64,000 bases of DNA from Pseudomonas bubulae (GTDB lineage Bacteria > Pseudomonadota > Gammaproteobacteria > Pseudomonadales > Pseudomonadaceae): positions 657,001-721,000 of the forward strand of contig NZ_CP146077.1 in the NCBI RefSeq assembly GCF_037023725.1, in the 5' to 3' direction. The notes beneath the pieces are model-generated. The model ran no database searches and was not told the DNA's origin. It saw only the letters and a program-made list of their open reading frames with translations. Positions 27,611 through 41,351 of this stretch are shown piece by piece. The position numbers and the translations under genes are program-made. How positions within the stretch are numbered: position 1 is the first letter of the stretch; each line of letters starts with the position of its first letter.

Positions 27611-27754
27611 AACGGCTTAAGTTTCGTTTCGAAAGATAACGAAAGCAATGAAACCGTATCTCGAAACCTTCGTCAAGAAAATGTTGTGGGCTATTTTCTG
27701 TGAATAAGTCGATATGGGCCTGTATTCATTGGCCAAAACGCTTATTTAGGCCCG

Positions 27755-27796
27755 CAAAAAACAAAGCCTTATCCACAGGGCGTGAATAAGGCTTTA
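27755..27796 (-). terminator. Intrinsic terminator of glmU, overlapping a DnaA box
   Basis: Stem AAAGCCTTAT (27763-27772) pairs with ATAAGGCTTT (27786-27795). Read on the minus strand a GTTTTTTG run follows, so it ends glmU transcripts. A perfect DnaA box (27769-27777) lies across the inner stem and loop, and a second one (27864-27872) lies between it and glmU. Confidence 0.78.
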
Positions 27797-27879
27797 GGTA
27801 ACTCATTGATTTAAAACAGTTATAGGATGACTTGTTAATAACCTTAAATCATCATCGCCTTTCTGTGGATAACTTTAAA

Positions 27880-29247
27880 TCAAGGCTTTGGCTGTTTGAC
27901 CGGACGCTTCCAGCCATCAATATTGCGCTGGCGCGCACGACCAACGGCCAGTTGCTCCGCGGCAACATCCTGATTGATGGTCGAGCCTGCAGCAGTGGTA
28001 GCACCGGTGGAGATATCCACAGGTGCAATCAACGAGTTGTTCGAACCAATAAATACATCAGCGCCCAACACGGTCTTCCACTTGTTGGCGCCATCGTAGT
28101 TGCAGGTGATGGTGCCAGCACCGATATTGGTGCGCGGTCCGACCTCGGCATCGCCCAGATAAGTCAGGTGACCGCATTTGGCGTCTTCACCCAAGTGGGC
28201 GTTTTTCAATTCGACAAAGTTACCCACATGGGCACGGGCATCCAGCACACTGCCCGGGCGCAGACGAGCGAACGGACCGGCATCACTGTTCTCGCCCATC
28301 ACGGCACCGTCGAGATGGCTATTGGCCTTGATCACAACACCTTTGCGCAAGGTGCTGTCCTTGATTACGCAATTCGGGCCGATGACCACGTCGTCCTCAA
28401 TAACCACGCGACCTTCAAGAATCACGTTGATATCGATCAGCACATCACGACCCACGGTGACTTCACCGCGCACATCGAAACGCGCCGGGTCACGCAAGGT
28501 CACACCCAAGGCCATCAGGCGACGGGCTTCGCGCAACTGGTAATGACGTTCCAGCTCACTGAGTTGTTTACGATCGTTGGCGCCCTGCACTTCCATCGGG
28601 TCAAGGGCATGCTCGGTGGCCACGACCAAACCATCGCTGACCGCCATGGCGATTACGTCGGTCAGGTAGTATTCGCCCTGTGCGTTGTTGTTCGACAGAC
28701 GGCTCATCCAGTCAGCCAGGCGACGGGTCGGCAAGGCGAGGATCCCGGTGTTGCCTTCGGTAATTGCACGTTCGGCTTCGGTTGCGTCCTTGTGCTCAAC
28801 AATCGCACACACCTTGCCATCCGCATCACGCACGATACGACCATAACCAGTCGGGTCGGCCAGGTTGACGGTCAGCAGGCCCAGTTGCTCGGGACCAACT
28901 TGCTTGAGCAGACGTTGCAGGGTCTCGACCTCGATCAGCGGTACATCACCGTACAGGATCAACACGTTTTCTGCGGTCAGAAATGGTAGCGCCTGAGCCA
29001 CGGCATGGCCGGTACCCAGTTGCTTGTCTTGCAGCACAAAGTTCAGGTCATCAGCAGCCAGGCGTTCACGCACCAATTCGGCTCCGTGACCAATGACGAC
29101 GTGGATGCGGGTCGGTTCAAGCTGACGAGCGCTGTGGATAACATGGCCAAGCATGGAGTTGCCTGCCACGGGGTGCAGAACCTTGGGCAGGGCAGAACGC
29201 ATGCGGGTGCCCTGACCTGCGGCGAGAATAACGATATCGAGAGACAT
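27880..29247 (-). CDS. glmU: Bifunctional UDP-GlcNAc pyrophosphorylase / GlcN-1-P acetyltransferase GlmU
   Basis: 455 residues, the standard length. The N-terminal nucleotidyltransferase domain starts [20 protein letters not shown]. The C-terminal left-handed beta-helix acetyltransferase domain includes [20 protein letters not shown] and [20 protein letters not shown]. It converts glucosamine 1-phosphate to UDP-GlcNAc in two steps, in the same pathway as glmS. It has its own terminator and is separated from atpC by a bidirectional hairpin. Confidence 0.98.
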   Translation of the reverse strand: MSLDIVILAAGQGTRMRSALPKVLHPVAGNSMLGHVIHSARQLEPTRIHVVIGHGAELVRERLAADDLNFVLQDKQLGTGHAVAQALPFLTAENVLILYGDVPLIEVETLQRLLKQVGPEQLGLLTVNLADPTGYGRIVRDADGKVCAIVEHKDATEAERAITEGNTGILALPTRRLADWMSRLSNNNAQGEYYLTDVIAMAVSDGLVVATEHALDPMEVQGANDRKQLSELERHYQLREARRLMALGVTLRDPARFDVRGEVTVGRDVLIDINVILEGRVVIEDDVVIGPNCVIKDSTLRKGVVIKANSHLDGAVMGENSDAGPFARLRPGSVLDARAHVGNFVELKNAHLGEDAKCGHLTYLGDAEVGPRTNIGAGTITCNYDGANKWKTVLGADVFIGSNNSLIAPVDISTGATTAAGSTINQDVAAEQLAVGRARQRNIDGWKRPVKQPKP

Positions 29248-29307
29248 GACTGGCTACCAATCCTGGGTGGTCAGCGGTTGCGACCAAAAAGTATTTCGCG
29301 GAAAAAG

Positions 29308-29336
29308 AAAAAGGGTAGCCGAGGCTACCCTTTTTA
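29308..29336 (-). terminator. Terminator of the atp operon
   Basis: Stem AAGGGTAGCC (29311-29320) pairs with GGCTACCCTT (29323-29332). It is flanked by A and T runs on both sides, so it could work in both directions. It lies between atpC and glmU. Confidence 0.82.
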
Positions 29337-29362
29337 ATCAATCACACAATAAGACAGGAGGC

Positions 29363-29794
29363 TTAGCCGCCAAACTTCTTGCGGATTTGCTGGACGGTGC
29401 GCAGCTGAGCTGCGGCTTCGGCCAGACGTGCAGCAGCAGATCCGTAATCGAAATCTGCGCCTTTTTCGTTCAGTGCCTTCTCGGCAGCCTTTACGGCTTC
29501 CTGAGCGGAGGCTTCATCCAGGTCGGCAGCACGTTGCACGGTGTCGGCAAGAACCTTGACCATGTTCGGCTGAACCTCGAGGTAACCACCGGAGATGTAA
29601 AACACCTCCGATTCCCCGCCCAGCTTGATCAGGCGGATCGGACCCGGCTTGAGTTCAGTGATCAGCGGAGCGTGACCCAGAGCGATACCAAGATCACCCA
29701 GGCTGCCGTGCGCAATCACCATCTCGACCTGACCGGAAAAGATTTCTCCTTCCGCACTGACGATATCGCAATGGACTGTCATCATATTAGCCAT
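29363..29794 (-). CDS. atpC: ATP synthase F1 epsilon subunit
   Basis: 143 residues. N-terminal beta-sandwich ([20 protein letters not shown], then [20 protein letters not shown]) and a C-terminal two-helix domain that regulates ATP hydrolysis. Last gene of the atp operon, 44 bases after atpD. Part of the rotor stalk of F1. Confidence 0.97.
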   Translation of the reverse strand: MANMMTVHCDIVSAEGEIFSGQVEMVIAHGSLGDLGIALGHAPLITELKPGPIRLIKLGGESEVFYISGGYLEVQPNMVKVLADTVQRAADLDEASAQEAVKAAEKALNEKGADFDYGSAAARLAEAAAQLRTVQQIRKKFGG

Positions 29795-29838
29795 CTGATT
29801 GCCTCAACCTGATTAGCGCCCGTTGCCGGGCGCTGGAA

Positions 29839-31245
<1,407 letters not shown>

Positions 31246-32106
31246 TTAAACCGCGGCAGCGCCGCCGACGATTTCCGAGATCTCTTGGGTGATCGCAGCC
31301 TGACGCGCCTTGTTGTAGATCAGCTGCAAATCGCTGATCAAGTCACCGGCGTTATCAGTGGCGTTCTTCATTGCGATCATCCGCGCAGCTTGTTCAGCTG
31401 CACTGTTCTCGACCACCGCCTGGTACACCTGCGACTCCACGTAACGCACCATCAAGCCGTCTAGCAGCTCTTTGGCATCCGGTTCGTAGAGATAGTCCCA
31501 GTGGTGCTTGAGTTCTTGATCCGGGGTCGCCACCAGTGGAATCAATTGCTCCACAGTAGGCTGTTGCGTCATGGTGTTGATGAACTTGTTGGATACCACG
31601 GACAGGCGGTCAATACGGCCTTCCAGGTAAGCATCCAGCATCACCTTAACGCTGCCGATCAAATCATTGATCGACGGTTCTTCACCCAGATGGCTGATAG
31701 CAGCGACGACGTTACCGCCGAAGTTACGGAAAAATGCCGCACCTTTGCTGCCGACCACGCACAGATCAATCTCGACGCCGTTTTCACGGTTTACCGCCAT
31801 GTCCTTGACCAAAGCCTTGAACAGGTTGGTATTCAAACCACCGCACAAACCACGGTCACTGCTCACAACCACATAACCCACACGCTTAACTTCGCGGTCG
31901 ATCATGAACGGGTGGCGGTATTCCGGGTTGGCGTTGGCCAAATGCCCAATAACCTGGCGGATACGCTCCGCATAAGGACGGCTAGCAGCCATGCGCATTT
32001 GTGCCTTGCGCATTTTGCTGACCGCCACTTTTTCCATGGCGCTGGTAATCTTTTGCGTGCTTTTGATGCTCGCAATCTTACTGCGAATCTCTTTTGCGCC
32101 TGCCAT
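31246..32106 (-). CDS. atpG: ATP synthase F1 gamma subunit
   Basis: 286 residues. The central rotating shaft of F1, a coiled coil of the N-terminal ([20 protein letters not shown]) and C-terminal helices ([20 protein letters not shown]) around a Rossmann-like middle. Full length for the family. Placed between atpA and atpD as in all proteobacterial atp operons. Confidence 0.98.
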   Translation of the reverse strand: MAGAKEIRSKIASIKSTQKITSAMEKVAVSKMRKAQMRMAASRPYAERIRQVIGHLANANPEYRHPFMIDREVKRVGYVVVSSDRGLCGGLNTNLFKALVKDMAVNRENGVEIDLCVVGSKGAAFFRNFGGNVVAAISHLGEEPSINDLIGSVKVMLDAYLEGRIDRLSVVSNKFINTMTQQPTVEQLIPLVATPDQELKHHWDYLYEPDAKELLDGLMVRYVESQVYQAVVENSAAEQAARMIAMKNATDNAGDLISDLQLIYNKARQAAITQEISEIVGGAAAV

Positions 32107-32156
32107 GTAACACCTATCAGGTTAGCAAGCGGGAGCCTTGCGGCTCCCGCTGCGGC

Positions 32157-33701
32157 TTACCAGGTTTGGGTGGCCTTGAACTTCTCGATACCGGCTTTGA
32201 TGCCAGCGTCGATTTCGTCATTGAAGTCACCTTTAACGTTGATCTTCGCCATAAGCTCGGCGTGATCGCGGTTGAAGTAAGCAATCAGCGCTTGTTCAAA
32301 GCTACCGACCTTGGTGATTTCGACGTCAGTCAGGAACCCACGCTCAGCGGCATACAGCGACAGCGCCATGTCAGCGATCGACATTGGTGCGTATTGCTTC
32401 TGCTTCATCAGCTCGGTAACGCGCTGACCATGCTCAAGTTGCTTACGGGTCGCTTCGTCCAGGTCAGAAGCGAACTGGGCAAATGCTGCCAGTTCACGGT
32501 ACTGAGCCAGAGCGGTACGGATACCACCGGACAGCTTCTTGATGATCTTGGTCTGAGCGGCACCACCCACACGGGATACCGAAACACCGGCGTTCACTGC
32601 AGGACGGATCCCGGAGTTGAACATGGCCGATTCCAGGAAGATCTGACCGTCGGTGATGGAAATCACGTTGGTCGGAACGAACGCGGAAACGTCGCCAGCC
32701 TGGGTTTCGATGATCGGCAGTGCGGTCAGGGAACCGGTTTTGCCGGTCACTGCGCCGTTGGTGAACTTCTCTACGTATTCTTCGGATACGCGGGATGCGC
32801 GCTCCAGAAGACGGGAGTGGAGATAGAACACGTCGCCTGGGTAAGCTTCACGGCCTGGTGGACGGCGCAGCAGCAGGGAAATCTGGCGGTAAGCCACTGC
32901 TTGCTTGGACAGATCGTCATAAACGATCAGCGCGTCTTCACCGCGGTCGCGGAAGTATTCGCCCATGGTGCAACCGGAGTACGGTGCCAGGAACTGCAGC
33001 GCTGCGGATTCGGAAGCACTGGCAGCAACGACGATGGTGTTAGCCAGCGCGCCGTTTTCTTCCAGCTTGCGAACCACGTTGGCGATGGTCGATTGCTTCT
33101 GACCGATCGCTACGTATACACAGAAAATGCCGCTGTTCTTCTGGTTGATGATCGCGTCGATCGCCAGAGCGGTTTTACCGATCTGACGGTCACCGATGAT
33201 CAGCTCACGCTGGCCACGGCCGACAGGGATCATGGCATCGACAGCCTTGTAGCCAGTCTGTACAGGCTGGTCTACCGACTTACGCCAGATCACGCCTGGA
33301 GCAACTTTCTCGACTGCATCAGTCTCGGTGTTGCCCAGTGGACCTTTGCCATCAACTGGGTTACCCAGTGCGTCGACAACGCGACCCAGCAGTTCCTTAC
33401 CAACCGGAACTTCCAGGATACGGCCAGTGCACTTGGCGCTCATGCCTTCAGCCAGAGTCGTGTATGCGCCCAGTACTACGGCACCTACAGAGTCTTGCTC
33501 GAGGTTGAGAGCCATACCGAAGACGCTGCCCGGAAACTCGATCATCTCGCCGTACATTACGTCGGCCAGACCGTGAATCCGCACAATACCGTCAGATACG
33601 CTGACGACAGTGCCTTCGTTACGGGCTTGGGAGGTCACATCGAGTTTTTCGATGCGGCCCTTGATAATTTCACTTATTTCGGAAGGATTGAGTTGCTGCA
33701 T
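32157..33701 (-). CDS. atpA: ATP synthase F1 alpha subunit
   Basis: 514 residues. Regulatory nucleotide-binding subunit with P-loop [15 protein letters not shown] and the catalytic-arginine region [20 protein letters not shown]. Starts [20 protein letters not shown]. Forms the alternating hexamer with beta. The long opposite-strand reading frame over this gene is only a consequence of its codon use. Confidence 0.98.
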   Translation of the reverse strand: MQQLNPSEISEIIKGRIEKLDVTSQARNEGTVVSVSDGIVRIHGLADVMYGEMIEFPGSVFGMALNLEQDSVGAVVLGAYTTLAEGMSAKCTGRILEVPVGKELLGRVVDALGNPVDGKGPLGNTETDAVEKVAPGVIWRKSVDQPVQTGYKAVDAMIPVGRGQRELIIGDRQIGKTALAIDAIINQKNSGIFCVYVAIGQKQSTIANVVRKLEENGALANTIVVAASASESAALQFLAPYSGCTMGEYFRDRGEDALIVYDDLSKQAVAYRQISLLLRRPPGREAYPGDVFYLHSRLLERASRVSEEYVEKFTNGAVTGKTGSLTALPIIETQAGDVSAFVPTNVISITDGQIFLESAMFNSGIRPAVNAGVSVSRVGGAAQTKIIKKLSGGIRTALAQYRELAAFAQFASDLDEATRKQLEHGQRVTELMKQKQYAPMSIADMALSLYAAERGFLTDVEITKVGSFEQALIAYFNRDHAELMAKINVKGDFNDEIDAGIKAGIEKFKATQTW

Positions 33702-33722
33702 TGCTCTGCTGCCCCTTCAAAC

Positions 33723-34259
33723 TCAAGATTTCAATGCTTCGGCAAGGCTTGCGAGTTTCCCGCGAACCGAGCCATCGATAACCAGGTCGCCGGCGCGGAT
33801 GATGACACCACCTATAAGGCTGGCATCCTCCGCAACTTGCAGGCGCACTTCCCGGTCGAGTCGTGCACTGAGAACCTTGGCGAGTTTGTCTTGCTGTTCT
33901 TGGTTCAATGCAAAAGCACTGGTGACTTCAACGTCTACCGACTTCTCTTGTTCGGCCTTGTACAGGTCAAACAGAGCGGCGATCTCCGGCAACAGCGGGA
34001 GACGGTCGTTTTCGGCAACGACGTTGATGAAGTTCTGTGCTTCTACAGTGAACTTGTCGCCGCACACGTCAATAAACGTGGCGGCCTTTTCTGCGCTCGT
34101 CAGTCGCGGGGCCTTGAGCACGCGCTGCATAGTGTCGTCTTGCGACACTGCTGCAGCCAGGCCGAGCATGGCTGACCAAGAGGCCAGTTGCTGGTGGGCC
34201 TGGGCGTGCTCGAAGGCTGCCTTAGCGTAAGGTCGGGCCAACGTGGTCAATTCTGCCAT
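33723..34259 (-). CDS. atpH: ATP synthase F1 delta subunit
   Basis: 178 residues. OSCP/delta subunit joining the peripheral stalk to the top of F1. N-terminal helical bundle ([20 protein letters not shown]) and the C-terminal motif [20 protein letters not shown]. Lies 12 bases after atpF. Confidence 0.97.
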   Translation of the reverse strand: MAELTTLARPYAKAAFEHAQAHQQLASWSAMLGLAAAVSQDDTMQRVLKAPRLTSAEKAATFIDVCGDKFTVEAQNFINVVAENDRLPLLPEIAALFDLYKAEQEKSVDVEVTSAFALNQEQQDKLAKVLSARLDREVRLQVAEDASLIGGVIIRAGDLVIDGSVRGKLASLAEALKS

Positions 34260-34271
34260 GATCGCCCTCGC

Positions 34272-34742
34272 TTAAATTTCAGCAGCCAGTTTAGTAACCA
34301 GCTCCGCGTGCGCGTTTTGATCGATTGTGGCACCCAGGATCTTCTCTGCGCCTTCAACAGCCAGGGTACCCAGTTGGGCACGCAGGGCGTCTTTGACGCT
34401 GTTCAGTTCCTGTTCGATCTCGGCCTGAGCCTGAGCCTTCACACGGTCAGCTTCAACGCGAGCCTGTTCACGGGCTTCGTCTACGATCTGAGTACCGCGT
34501 TTCTTGGCTTGCTCAATGATTTCAGCTGCTTGAGCCTTAGCTTCGCGCAGTTGTTGACCCGCTTTATCTTGGGCCAACTCCAGGTCGCGAGCTGCTCGGT
34601 TAGCAGCGTCCAGTCCAGCCGCAATCTTCTTCTGACGTTCTTGCAATGCCGCGATGACCGGAGGCCACACGAACTTCATGCAAAACAGTACAAAAATGAA
34701 GAACGCAACGGACTGGCCAATCAGGGTTGCATTAATGTTCAC
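34272..34742 (-). CDS. atpF: ATP synthase Fo b subunit
   Basis: 156 residues from a GTG start (GAGGTG upstream). An N-terminal transmembrane helix ([20 protein letters not shown]) is followed by one long charged helix, the peripheral stalk that forms a dimer. The GTG start gives the family N-terminus [10 protein letters not shown]. Confidence 0.97.
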   Translation of the reverse strand: MNINATLIGQSVAFFIFVLFCMKFVWPPVIAALQERQKKIAAGLDAANRAARDLELAQDKAGQQLREAKAQAAEIIEQAKKRGTQIVDEAREQARVEADRVKAQAQAEIEQELNSVKDALRAQLGTLAVEGAEKILGATIDQNAHAELVTKLAAEI

Positions 34743-34799
34743 GCCAACACCTCGCTCGTTCGTTGTCCATCACTCTAATCAACTCGAAAATTCGAGTGA

Positions 34800-35072
<273 letters not shown>

Positions 35073-35132
35073 TTACGTCGTATGGTTTAGGTTTTTAGAT
35101 TAAAGCGGTAAAACAAAATCATTTTGCGACGC

Positions 35133-35154
35133 CCTCTCACCCGAAGGTGAGAGG
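35133..35154 (-). promoter_or_regulatory. UUCG-tetraloop hairpin between atpB and atpE
   Basis: Nine-base-pair stem CCTCTCACC (35133-35141) with GGTGAGAGG (35146-35154). In the mRNA (minus strand) the loop is UUCG closed by C-G, an extra-stable tetraloop. No T run follows, so it is more likely an mRNA stability or processing element than a terminator. Confidence 0.6.
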
Positions 35155-35179
35155 AGCACCAGATTCGCCGAAGCGGATC

Positions 35180-36473
<1,294 letters not shown>

Positions 36474-36550
36474 CACAACTGCTCCTCAAAGGTCGGCTAC
36501 CAAAAACAGAAAACTTGGCATAATTTGTGCCGACAAAATGCGCGCAGAGT

Positions 36551-36572
36551 ATAGGGGCGACGAAGCCCCTAT
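36551..36572. terminator. Hairpin between parB and atpI
   Basis: Stem ATAGGGGC (36551-36558) pairs with GCCCCTAT (36565-36572), loop GACGAA. No T run follows, so termination is uncertain. It could end parB transcripts or lie in the atp leader. Confidence 0.4.
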
Positions 36573-36621
36573 TCAACTGTCAGGTAGTGATTTCCGACTG
36601 CGCGCTACATGAGGAATTGTT

Positions 36622-37494
36622 TCAGCGGATGTGAGCAAGCACTCCTTGCAGCTCATCCAGGGAATTGTAACCAATCACTAACTGGCCTTTTCCCTTCTTT
36701 CCGTGGCGGATCTGCACCGCAGAGCCCAGCCGCTCAGCCAGACGCTGTTCGAGTCTGGCAATGTCCGGATCGGTTTTAACCGGTTCCGCGGGTTCCTGTT
36801 TGCCACTCAACCACTGGCGAACCAGGGCTTCAGTCTGACGTACCGTCAGGCCTCGTGCGACAACGTGTCGCGCCCCTTCAACCTGCTGAGCATCAGGCAA
36901 ACCGAGCAATGCCCGCGCATGACCCATTTCCAGGTCACCGTGGGACAGCATGGTCTTGATCACTTCCGGTAACGAAATCAATCGCAACAAGTTAGCCACA
37001 GACACCCGGGACTTACCCACAGCGTCGGCGACTTGCTGTTGAGTCAGCTGGAACTCTTGCTGCAAACGCTGCAAGGCGACAGCTTCCTCGATCGGATTGA
37101 GGTCTTCACGCTGAATGTTCTCGATCAACGCCATCGCAATGGCGGTTTCGTCCGGCACGTCTTTGACCATCGCCGGGATTGTGTCCTTGCCGGCCTGTTG
37201 GCTGGCGCGCCAGCGACGTTCACCGGCGATGATCTCAAAGCGGTTACCTTCGATCGGGCGCACCACGATCGGTTGCATCACGCCCTGGGTGCGGATCGAG
37301 CTGGCCAGTTCTTCAAGCGCCTGCGGATCCATGTCGCGACGAGGCTGGTACTTGCCGCGCTGGATCAGGTCCAGGGGCAGGTGCTGCAGTTCGCTTTGAT
37401 CAACCTTGACCGCTTGCTCTTCCAGCGAGCTGACCGTAGGACCACTCAGGAGTGCATCCAGTCCGCGTCCGAGACCTCGTTTCTTGACGGCCAT
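36622..37494 (-). CDS. parB: Chromosome-partitioning protein ParB
   Basis: 290 residues. Binds parS sites and spreads on DNA near the origin, using CTP. N-terminal motif KKRGLGRGLDALLSG contacts ParA. The CTP/arginine patch is EIIAGERRWRASQQAG, the helix-turn-helix is TQQQVADAVGKSRVSVANLL, and the C-terminal dimer domain ends ELQGVLAHIR. It follows parA by nine bases. A perfect parS site in recF and a near match in folE2 lie in this window. Confidence 0.97.
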   Translation of the reverse strand: MAVKKRGLGRGLDALLSGPTVSSLEEQAVKVDQSELQHLPLDLIQRGKYQPRRDMDPQALEELASSIRTQGVMQPIVVRPIEGNRFEIIAGERRWRASQQAGKDTIPAMVKDVPDETAIAMALIENIQREDLNPIEEAVALQRLQQEFQLTQQQVADAVGKSRVSVANLLRLISLPEVIKTMLSHGDLEMGHARALLGLPDAQQVEGARHVVARGLTVRQTEALVRQWLSGKQEPAEPVKTDPDIARLEQRLAERLGSAVQIRHGKKGKGQLVIGYNSLDELQGVLAHIR

Positions 37495-37503
37495 GGAAAT
37501 TCC

Positions 37504-38295
37504 TTAAGTTGGCTGAGGCGTGCGGGTAGAACGACGTTGACGACGAACCAGCTCGCCCGCCAGGGCAAGGTAAGCAATCGCGCCACGGGAATTTTTGTCA
37601 TACGCCAGCGCTGGCATGCCATAGCTTGGCGCTTCGGCCAGGCGGATGTTGCGCGGAATCACGGTGTCGTAGAGCTGCTCGCCGAAGTGTTCCTTGAGCT
37701 GCGCCGAAACATCGTTCATCAGGCTCAGGCGCGGGTCGTACATGGTGCGCAGCAGGCCTTCGATCTTCAGGTTCGGATTGAGCAGCTCGGCGATGCGCTT
37801 GATGTTATCCACAAGGTCGCTCAGGCCTTCGAGTGCAAAGTACTCGCACTGCATGGGGATAATCACCCCATCGGCCGCCACCAGGGCATTCAAGGTCAGC
37901 ATCGACAACGACGGCGGGCAATCGATCAGGATGTAATCGTAGCTTTCGCGAACCGGGGCCAGCGCTGTACGCAGACGGCTTTCCTTCATCTGCATTTCGA
38001 GCAGCACGACTTCAGCCGCGGTCAAATCGCGGTTGGCGGGAAGCAACTGGTAACCACCGTGCTCGGAGATGTGCATGGCCTGGGCCAGATCGCATTCACC
38101 GATCAACAGGTCGTAGACCGAATTCTCAAGACCGTGTTTATCCACACCGCTACCCATGGTGGCGTTGCCCTGTGGATCAAGGTCAATGAGCAGCACGCGG
38201 CGCTTGGTCGCGACCAGCGATGCTGCGAGGTTGATACAGGTGGTGGTTTTACCCACACCACCTTTTTGGTTCGCTATTGCGAATACCTTAGCCAT
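37504..38295 (-). CDS. parA: Chromosome-partitioning ATPase ParA (Soj)
   Basis: 263 residues. Deviant Walker A KGGVGKTTTCINLAA near the N-terminus and Walker B YILIDCPPSLS. Nucleotide-dependent DNA binding by ParA moves ParB-parS complexes. ATG 38295 gives MAKVFAIANQKGGVGK; the upstream TTG would add six residues. Two perfect DnaA boxes (37805, 38138) fall inside the gene. Confidence 0.97.
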   Translation of the reverse strand: MAKVFAIANQKGGVGKTTTCINLAASLVATKRRVLLIDLDPQGNATMGSGVDKHGLENSVYDLLIGECDLAQAMHISEHGGYQLLPANRDLTAAEVVLLEMQMKESRLRTALAPVRESYDYILIDCPPSLSMLTLNALVAADGVIIPMQCEYFALEGLSDLVDNIKRIAELLNPNLKIEGLLRTMYDPRLSLMNDVSAQLKEHFGEQLYDTVIPRNIRLAEAPSYGMPALAYDKNSRGAIAYLALAGELVRRQRRSTRTPQPT

Positions 38296-38313
38296 TCTTG
38301 CTTGCGTTCCCAA

Positions 38314-38958
38314 TCATGCCGTGCGGCGCAGTATCAGCAGATGGCGTTGGCCTTGGCAACCCGGAACGGTCAAGGCGTGTTCGCCATCGAGACGAAAATC
38401 AGACGGCAATGCTACCAGCTCATCGGCCGGATGAACGCCCTTCATTGCCAACCAGCGGGTTTCGCTGTTGCCAAGGTGGCGCGTCCAGTTGCTGAAGTTC
38501 TCCATGCTGCTGAAAGCCCTGGAAACAATTCCGTTGAAAGGCTGCTCAGGCTGGAATTCTTCGACGCGACTGTGGATAACTTGCAGGTTATCCAGCTTCA
38601 GCTCGAGTTTTACCTGGGTCAGGAAACGAGTTTTCTTGCCGTTGCTGTCCAGGCAGGTCACTTGCGACTCGGGAAACAGGATCGCCAGGGGAATACCCGG
38701 CATGCCGCCGCCACTGCCCACATCCAGCCAACGGCCATTTTCGATGAAGGGCATCACGCTCAGACTGTCGAGCAAATGACGCGACACCATCTCGTCCGGG
38801 TTACGCACAGCCGTGAGGTTGTAGGCCTTGTTCCATTTGATCAACAGGGCCAGATAACCCAGCAATTGCTGATGCTGATGCTCGGTCAGTGCGACGCCCA
38901 GCTGGCGTGCACCTGTGGATAACTCTTCGGCGTGTTGTGCGGTTACCAGCGAACTCAA
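38314..38958 (-). CDS. rsmG: 16S rRNA (guanine527-N7)-methyltransferase RsmG
   Basis: 214 residues from a TTG start at 38958 that overlaps the mnmG stop (TTGA); GGAG lies eight to nine bases upstream. SAM-binding motif [19 protein letters not shown], followed by [19 protein letters not shown]. Methylates G527 of 16S rRNA near the decoding site; loss gives low-level streptomycin resistance in other bacteria. Two perfect DnaA boxes (38571, 38914) lie in the gene. Confidence 0.95.
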   Translation of the reverse strand: MSSLVTAQHAEELSTGARQLGVALTEHQHQQLLGYLALLIKWNKAYNLTAVRNPDEMVSRHLLDSLSVMPFIENGRWLDVGSGGGMPGIPLAILFPESQVTCLDSNGKKTRFLTQVKLELKLDNLQVIHSRVEEFQPEQPFNGIVSRAFSSMENFSNWTRHLGNSETRWLAMKGVHPADELVALPSDFRLDGEHALTVPGCQGQRHLLILRRTA

Positions 38959-40847
38959 GCGTTTTGCTCCAACGTGCGGCCAGCGCCGCGCTTTTTCAGG
39001 TGAATCATCAACAGGGAAATTGCCGCAGGGGTCACACCCGGGATACGCGAAGCCTGGCCCAGGGTCTCGGGACGTGTGGCGCCCAACTTGCTCTGAATCT
39101 CTTTCGACAGACCGGAGATGGTCGTGTAATCGATATCCACAGGCAGCTTGGTATTTTCACTGGCACGCAGACGGGCAATTTCGTCTTGTTGACGATCGAT
39201 ATAACCGGCGTACTTGGTTTTGATCTCAACCTGCTCGGCAACCAGCGGGTCTTCTGCCCCCTGCCCGGTCACTTCAACCAGGCCGGCGTAATCAATTTCG
39301 GGGCGGGTCAGCAGGTTGAGCAAATTGTATTCATGGGTCAGCGGTGTGCCGAACTTGGCAGCAATGGCATCACCCTGCTCGGTACCCGGACGAACCCAGG
39401 TACTTTTGAGGCGTTGTTCTTCCTGCGCGATGCTTTCGCGCTTGGTGCAGAAAGCCGCCCAACGAGCGTCGTCGACCAGGCCCAGTTCGCGGCCTTTTTC
39501 AGTCAAGCGCATGTCGGCGTTGTCTTCGCGCAGGATCAGGCGGTATTCGGCGCGGGAAGTGAACATCCGGTACGGTTCTTGAGTACCCAGGGTAATCAGG
39601 TCGTCGACCAATACTCCGATGTACGCCTCATCCCGGCGCGGGCACCAGCTTTCCTTGCCCTGTGCGAGCAATGCCGCGTTGGCGCCAGCCAGCAAACCCT
39701 GGGCGCCGGCTTCTTCGTAACCGGTGGTGCCGTTGATTTGCCCGGCAAAGAACAAGCCGCCAATCACTTTGGTTTCGAGGCTGTACTTCAGGTCGCGTGG
39801 ATCGAAGTAGTCGTACTCGATGGCATAGCCCGGGCGCACGATATGGGCGTTTTCCATACCGCGAATCGATTGCACGATCTGGATTTGCACGTCGAACGGC
39901 AAGGAGGTGGAAATCCCGTTCGGGTACAGCTCGTGCGTGGTCAAACCTTCCGGCTCGATAAAGACCTGATGGCTTTCCTTGTCGGCAAAGCGATGGATCT
40001 TGTCTTCAATCGACGGGCAGTAACGCGGGCCAATACCTTCGATCACGCCTGAATACATCGGCGAACGATCAAGGTTGGAGGCAATGATTTCGTGAGTGCG
40101 GGCGTTGGTATGGGTAATCCAGCAGCTGACCTGGGCCGGGTGCTGTTCCTTGTTGCCCATGAACGACATGACAGGAATCGGTGTATCACCCGGTTGCTCG
40201 GTCATCACCGAGAAATCCACAGAACGGCCATCGATACGCGGTGGCGTCCCGGTTTTCAGGCGACCGACTCGCAGGGGCAGTTCACGCAGACGGTGTGCCA
40301 GGGCAATCGAAGGTGGATCACCGGCCCGACCGCCCGAGTAATTCTGCATGCCGATGTGGATAAGTCCACCGAGGAAAGTGCCTGTGGTCAGAACCACGGC
40401 ATCAGCCATAAAACGCAGGCCCATCTGGGTCACTACGCCACGGACTTGATCCTGTTCAACGATCAGGTCATCAGCGGCCTGTTGAAATATCCACAGGTTG
40501 GGCTGGTTTTCCAGGATTTCGCGTACGGCGGCCTTGTACAGGATGCGGTCGGCCTGTGCACGGGTGGCCCGTACTGCCGGGCCTTTGCGTCCGTTGAGTA
40601 CGCGGAACTGAATACCGCCTTTATCGGTGGCTATCGCCATCGCGCCGCCAAGGGCATCGATTTCTTTAACCAGATGGCTTTTACCAATCCCGCCAATTGC
40701 AGGATTGCAGCTCATTTGCCCGAGGGTTTCCACGTTGTGGGTCAACAGCAGGGTTTTCACACCCATACGTGCTGAAGCAAGTGCAGCCTCGGTTCCGGCG
40801 TGACCGCCGCCGATGACGATCACTGCAAAACGGGAAGGGAAATTCAC
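38955..40847 (-). CDS. mnmG: tRNA uridine-5-carboxymethylaminomethyl modification enzyme MnmG (GidA)
   Basis: 630 residues from GTG 40847, which gives the family N-terminus ([17 protein letters not shown]) and has GAGGTG at a good distance; a GTG one codon earlier is less well spaced. FAD-binding motif [17 protein letters not shown]; catalytic cysteines include that in [18 protein letters not shown]. With MnmE it adds the carboxymethylaminomethyl group to wobble U34 of tRNAs. Upstream is an origin-like cluster of DnaA boxes. Confidence 0.97.
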   Translation of the reverse strand: MNFPSRFAVIVIGGGHAGTEAALASARMGVKTLLLTHNVETLGQMSCNPAIGGIGKSHLVKEIDALGGAMAIATDKGGIQFRVLNGRKGPAVRATRAQADRILYKAAVREILENQPNLWIFQQAADDLIVEQDQVRGVVTQMGLRFMADAVVLTTGTFLGGLIHIGMQNYSGGRAGDPPSIALAHRLRELPLRVGRLKTGTPPRIDGRSVDFSVMTEQPGDTPIPVMSFMGNKEQHPAQVSCWITHTNARTHEIIASNLDRSPMYSGVIEGIGPRYCPSIEDKIHRFADKESHQVFIEPEGLTTHELYPNGISTSLPFDVQIQIVQSIRGMENAHIVRPGYAIEYDYFDPRDLKYSLETKVIGGLFFAGQINGTTGYEEAGAQGLLAGANAALLAQGKESWCPRRDEAYIGVLVDDLITLGTQEPYRMFTSRAEYRLILREDNADMRLTEKGRELGLVDDARWAAFCTKRESIAQEEQRLKSTWVRPGTEQGDAIAAKFGTPLTHEYNLLNLLTRPEIDYAGLVEVTGQGAEDPLVAEQVEIKTKYAGYIDRQQDEIARLRASENTKLPVDIDYTTISGLSKEIQSKLGATRPETLGQASRIPGVTPAAISLLMIHLKKRGAGRTLEQNA

Positions 40848-40934
40848 CACGCACCTCGTGCCTGTTACTAGGGGTTTTTTGGATAGACCGCGAAGTATAG
40901 GGACTTCGCCCTTCTTAAAGAACCCTTTGCACAA

Positions 40935-41220
40935 AATTTAACCAGCTGTGGATAAGGGCAAGATAGATAAATAAATAGAGAAGAAATTTATAAAGCTTTG
41001 TTTTTATGTTTATTTCTACTGAGGCACCTTTCTGTGGATAGATTGCTACAGGCTATATTTTACGTACTGTACAGAGGATCAAAAGTCTGTGGTTATGCAC
41101 TGATGAGGGGTTGGGATAAGTGCTTTAAGCCTGTGGGTAAAACAGGTGCTTATCCACAGGGGTGGTTATCTTCAGTTTTCAGACCTACTTACCCACTGAC
41201 CTGAGGGCCAGTTATACACA
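40935..41220. other. DnaA-box cluster with AT-rich stretch upstream of mnmG (second origin-like region)
   Basis: Part of the 500-base gap 40848-41351, which contains no gene. Perfect DnaA boxes at 40947-40955 (TGTGGATAA) and 41150-41158 (TTATCCACA). One-mismatch boxes at 41033-41041 (TGTGGATAG), 41132-41140 (TGTGGGTAA) and 41212-41220 (TTATACACA). An AT-rich run, almost all A and T, spans about 40959-41020. The layout resembles a bacterial replication origin; it lies about 6.4 kb from the rpmH-dnaA region. Confidence 0.6.
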
Positions 41221-41351
41221 GGGCTTATTCCCGTGTTTGGGTGCTTTCGAGCCAATAAACAGGCAGCCGAAAAACGCTTGAAGGTGCAATCCGGCAAGCG
41301 GTCGGACGTTCGGTCAATGATTAATGTGATAAACGGTAGTCAACAGCCCCG

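Noticed and set aside
32094..34175. Long plus-strand open frame of 693 codons opposite atpA/atpH
   Set aside because: It is antisense to the conserved atpA and atpH genes, has no recognisable domain, and arises from codon use of the true genes.
37033..38922. Long plus-strand open frame opposite parB, parA and rsmG
   Set aside because: It crosses three conserved genes in antisense and encodes nothing recognisable.
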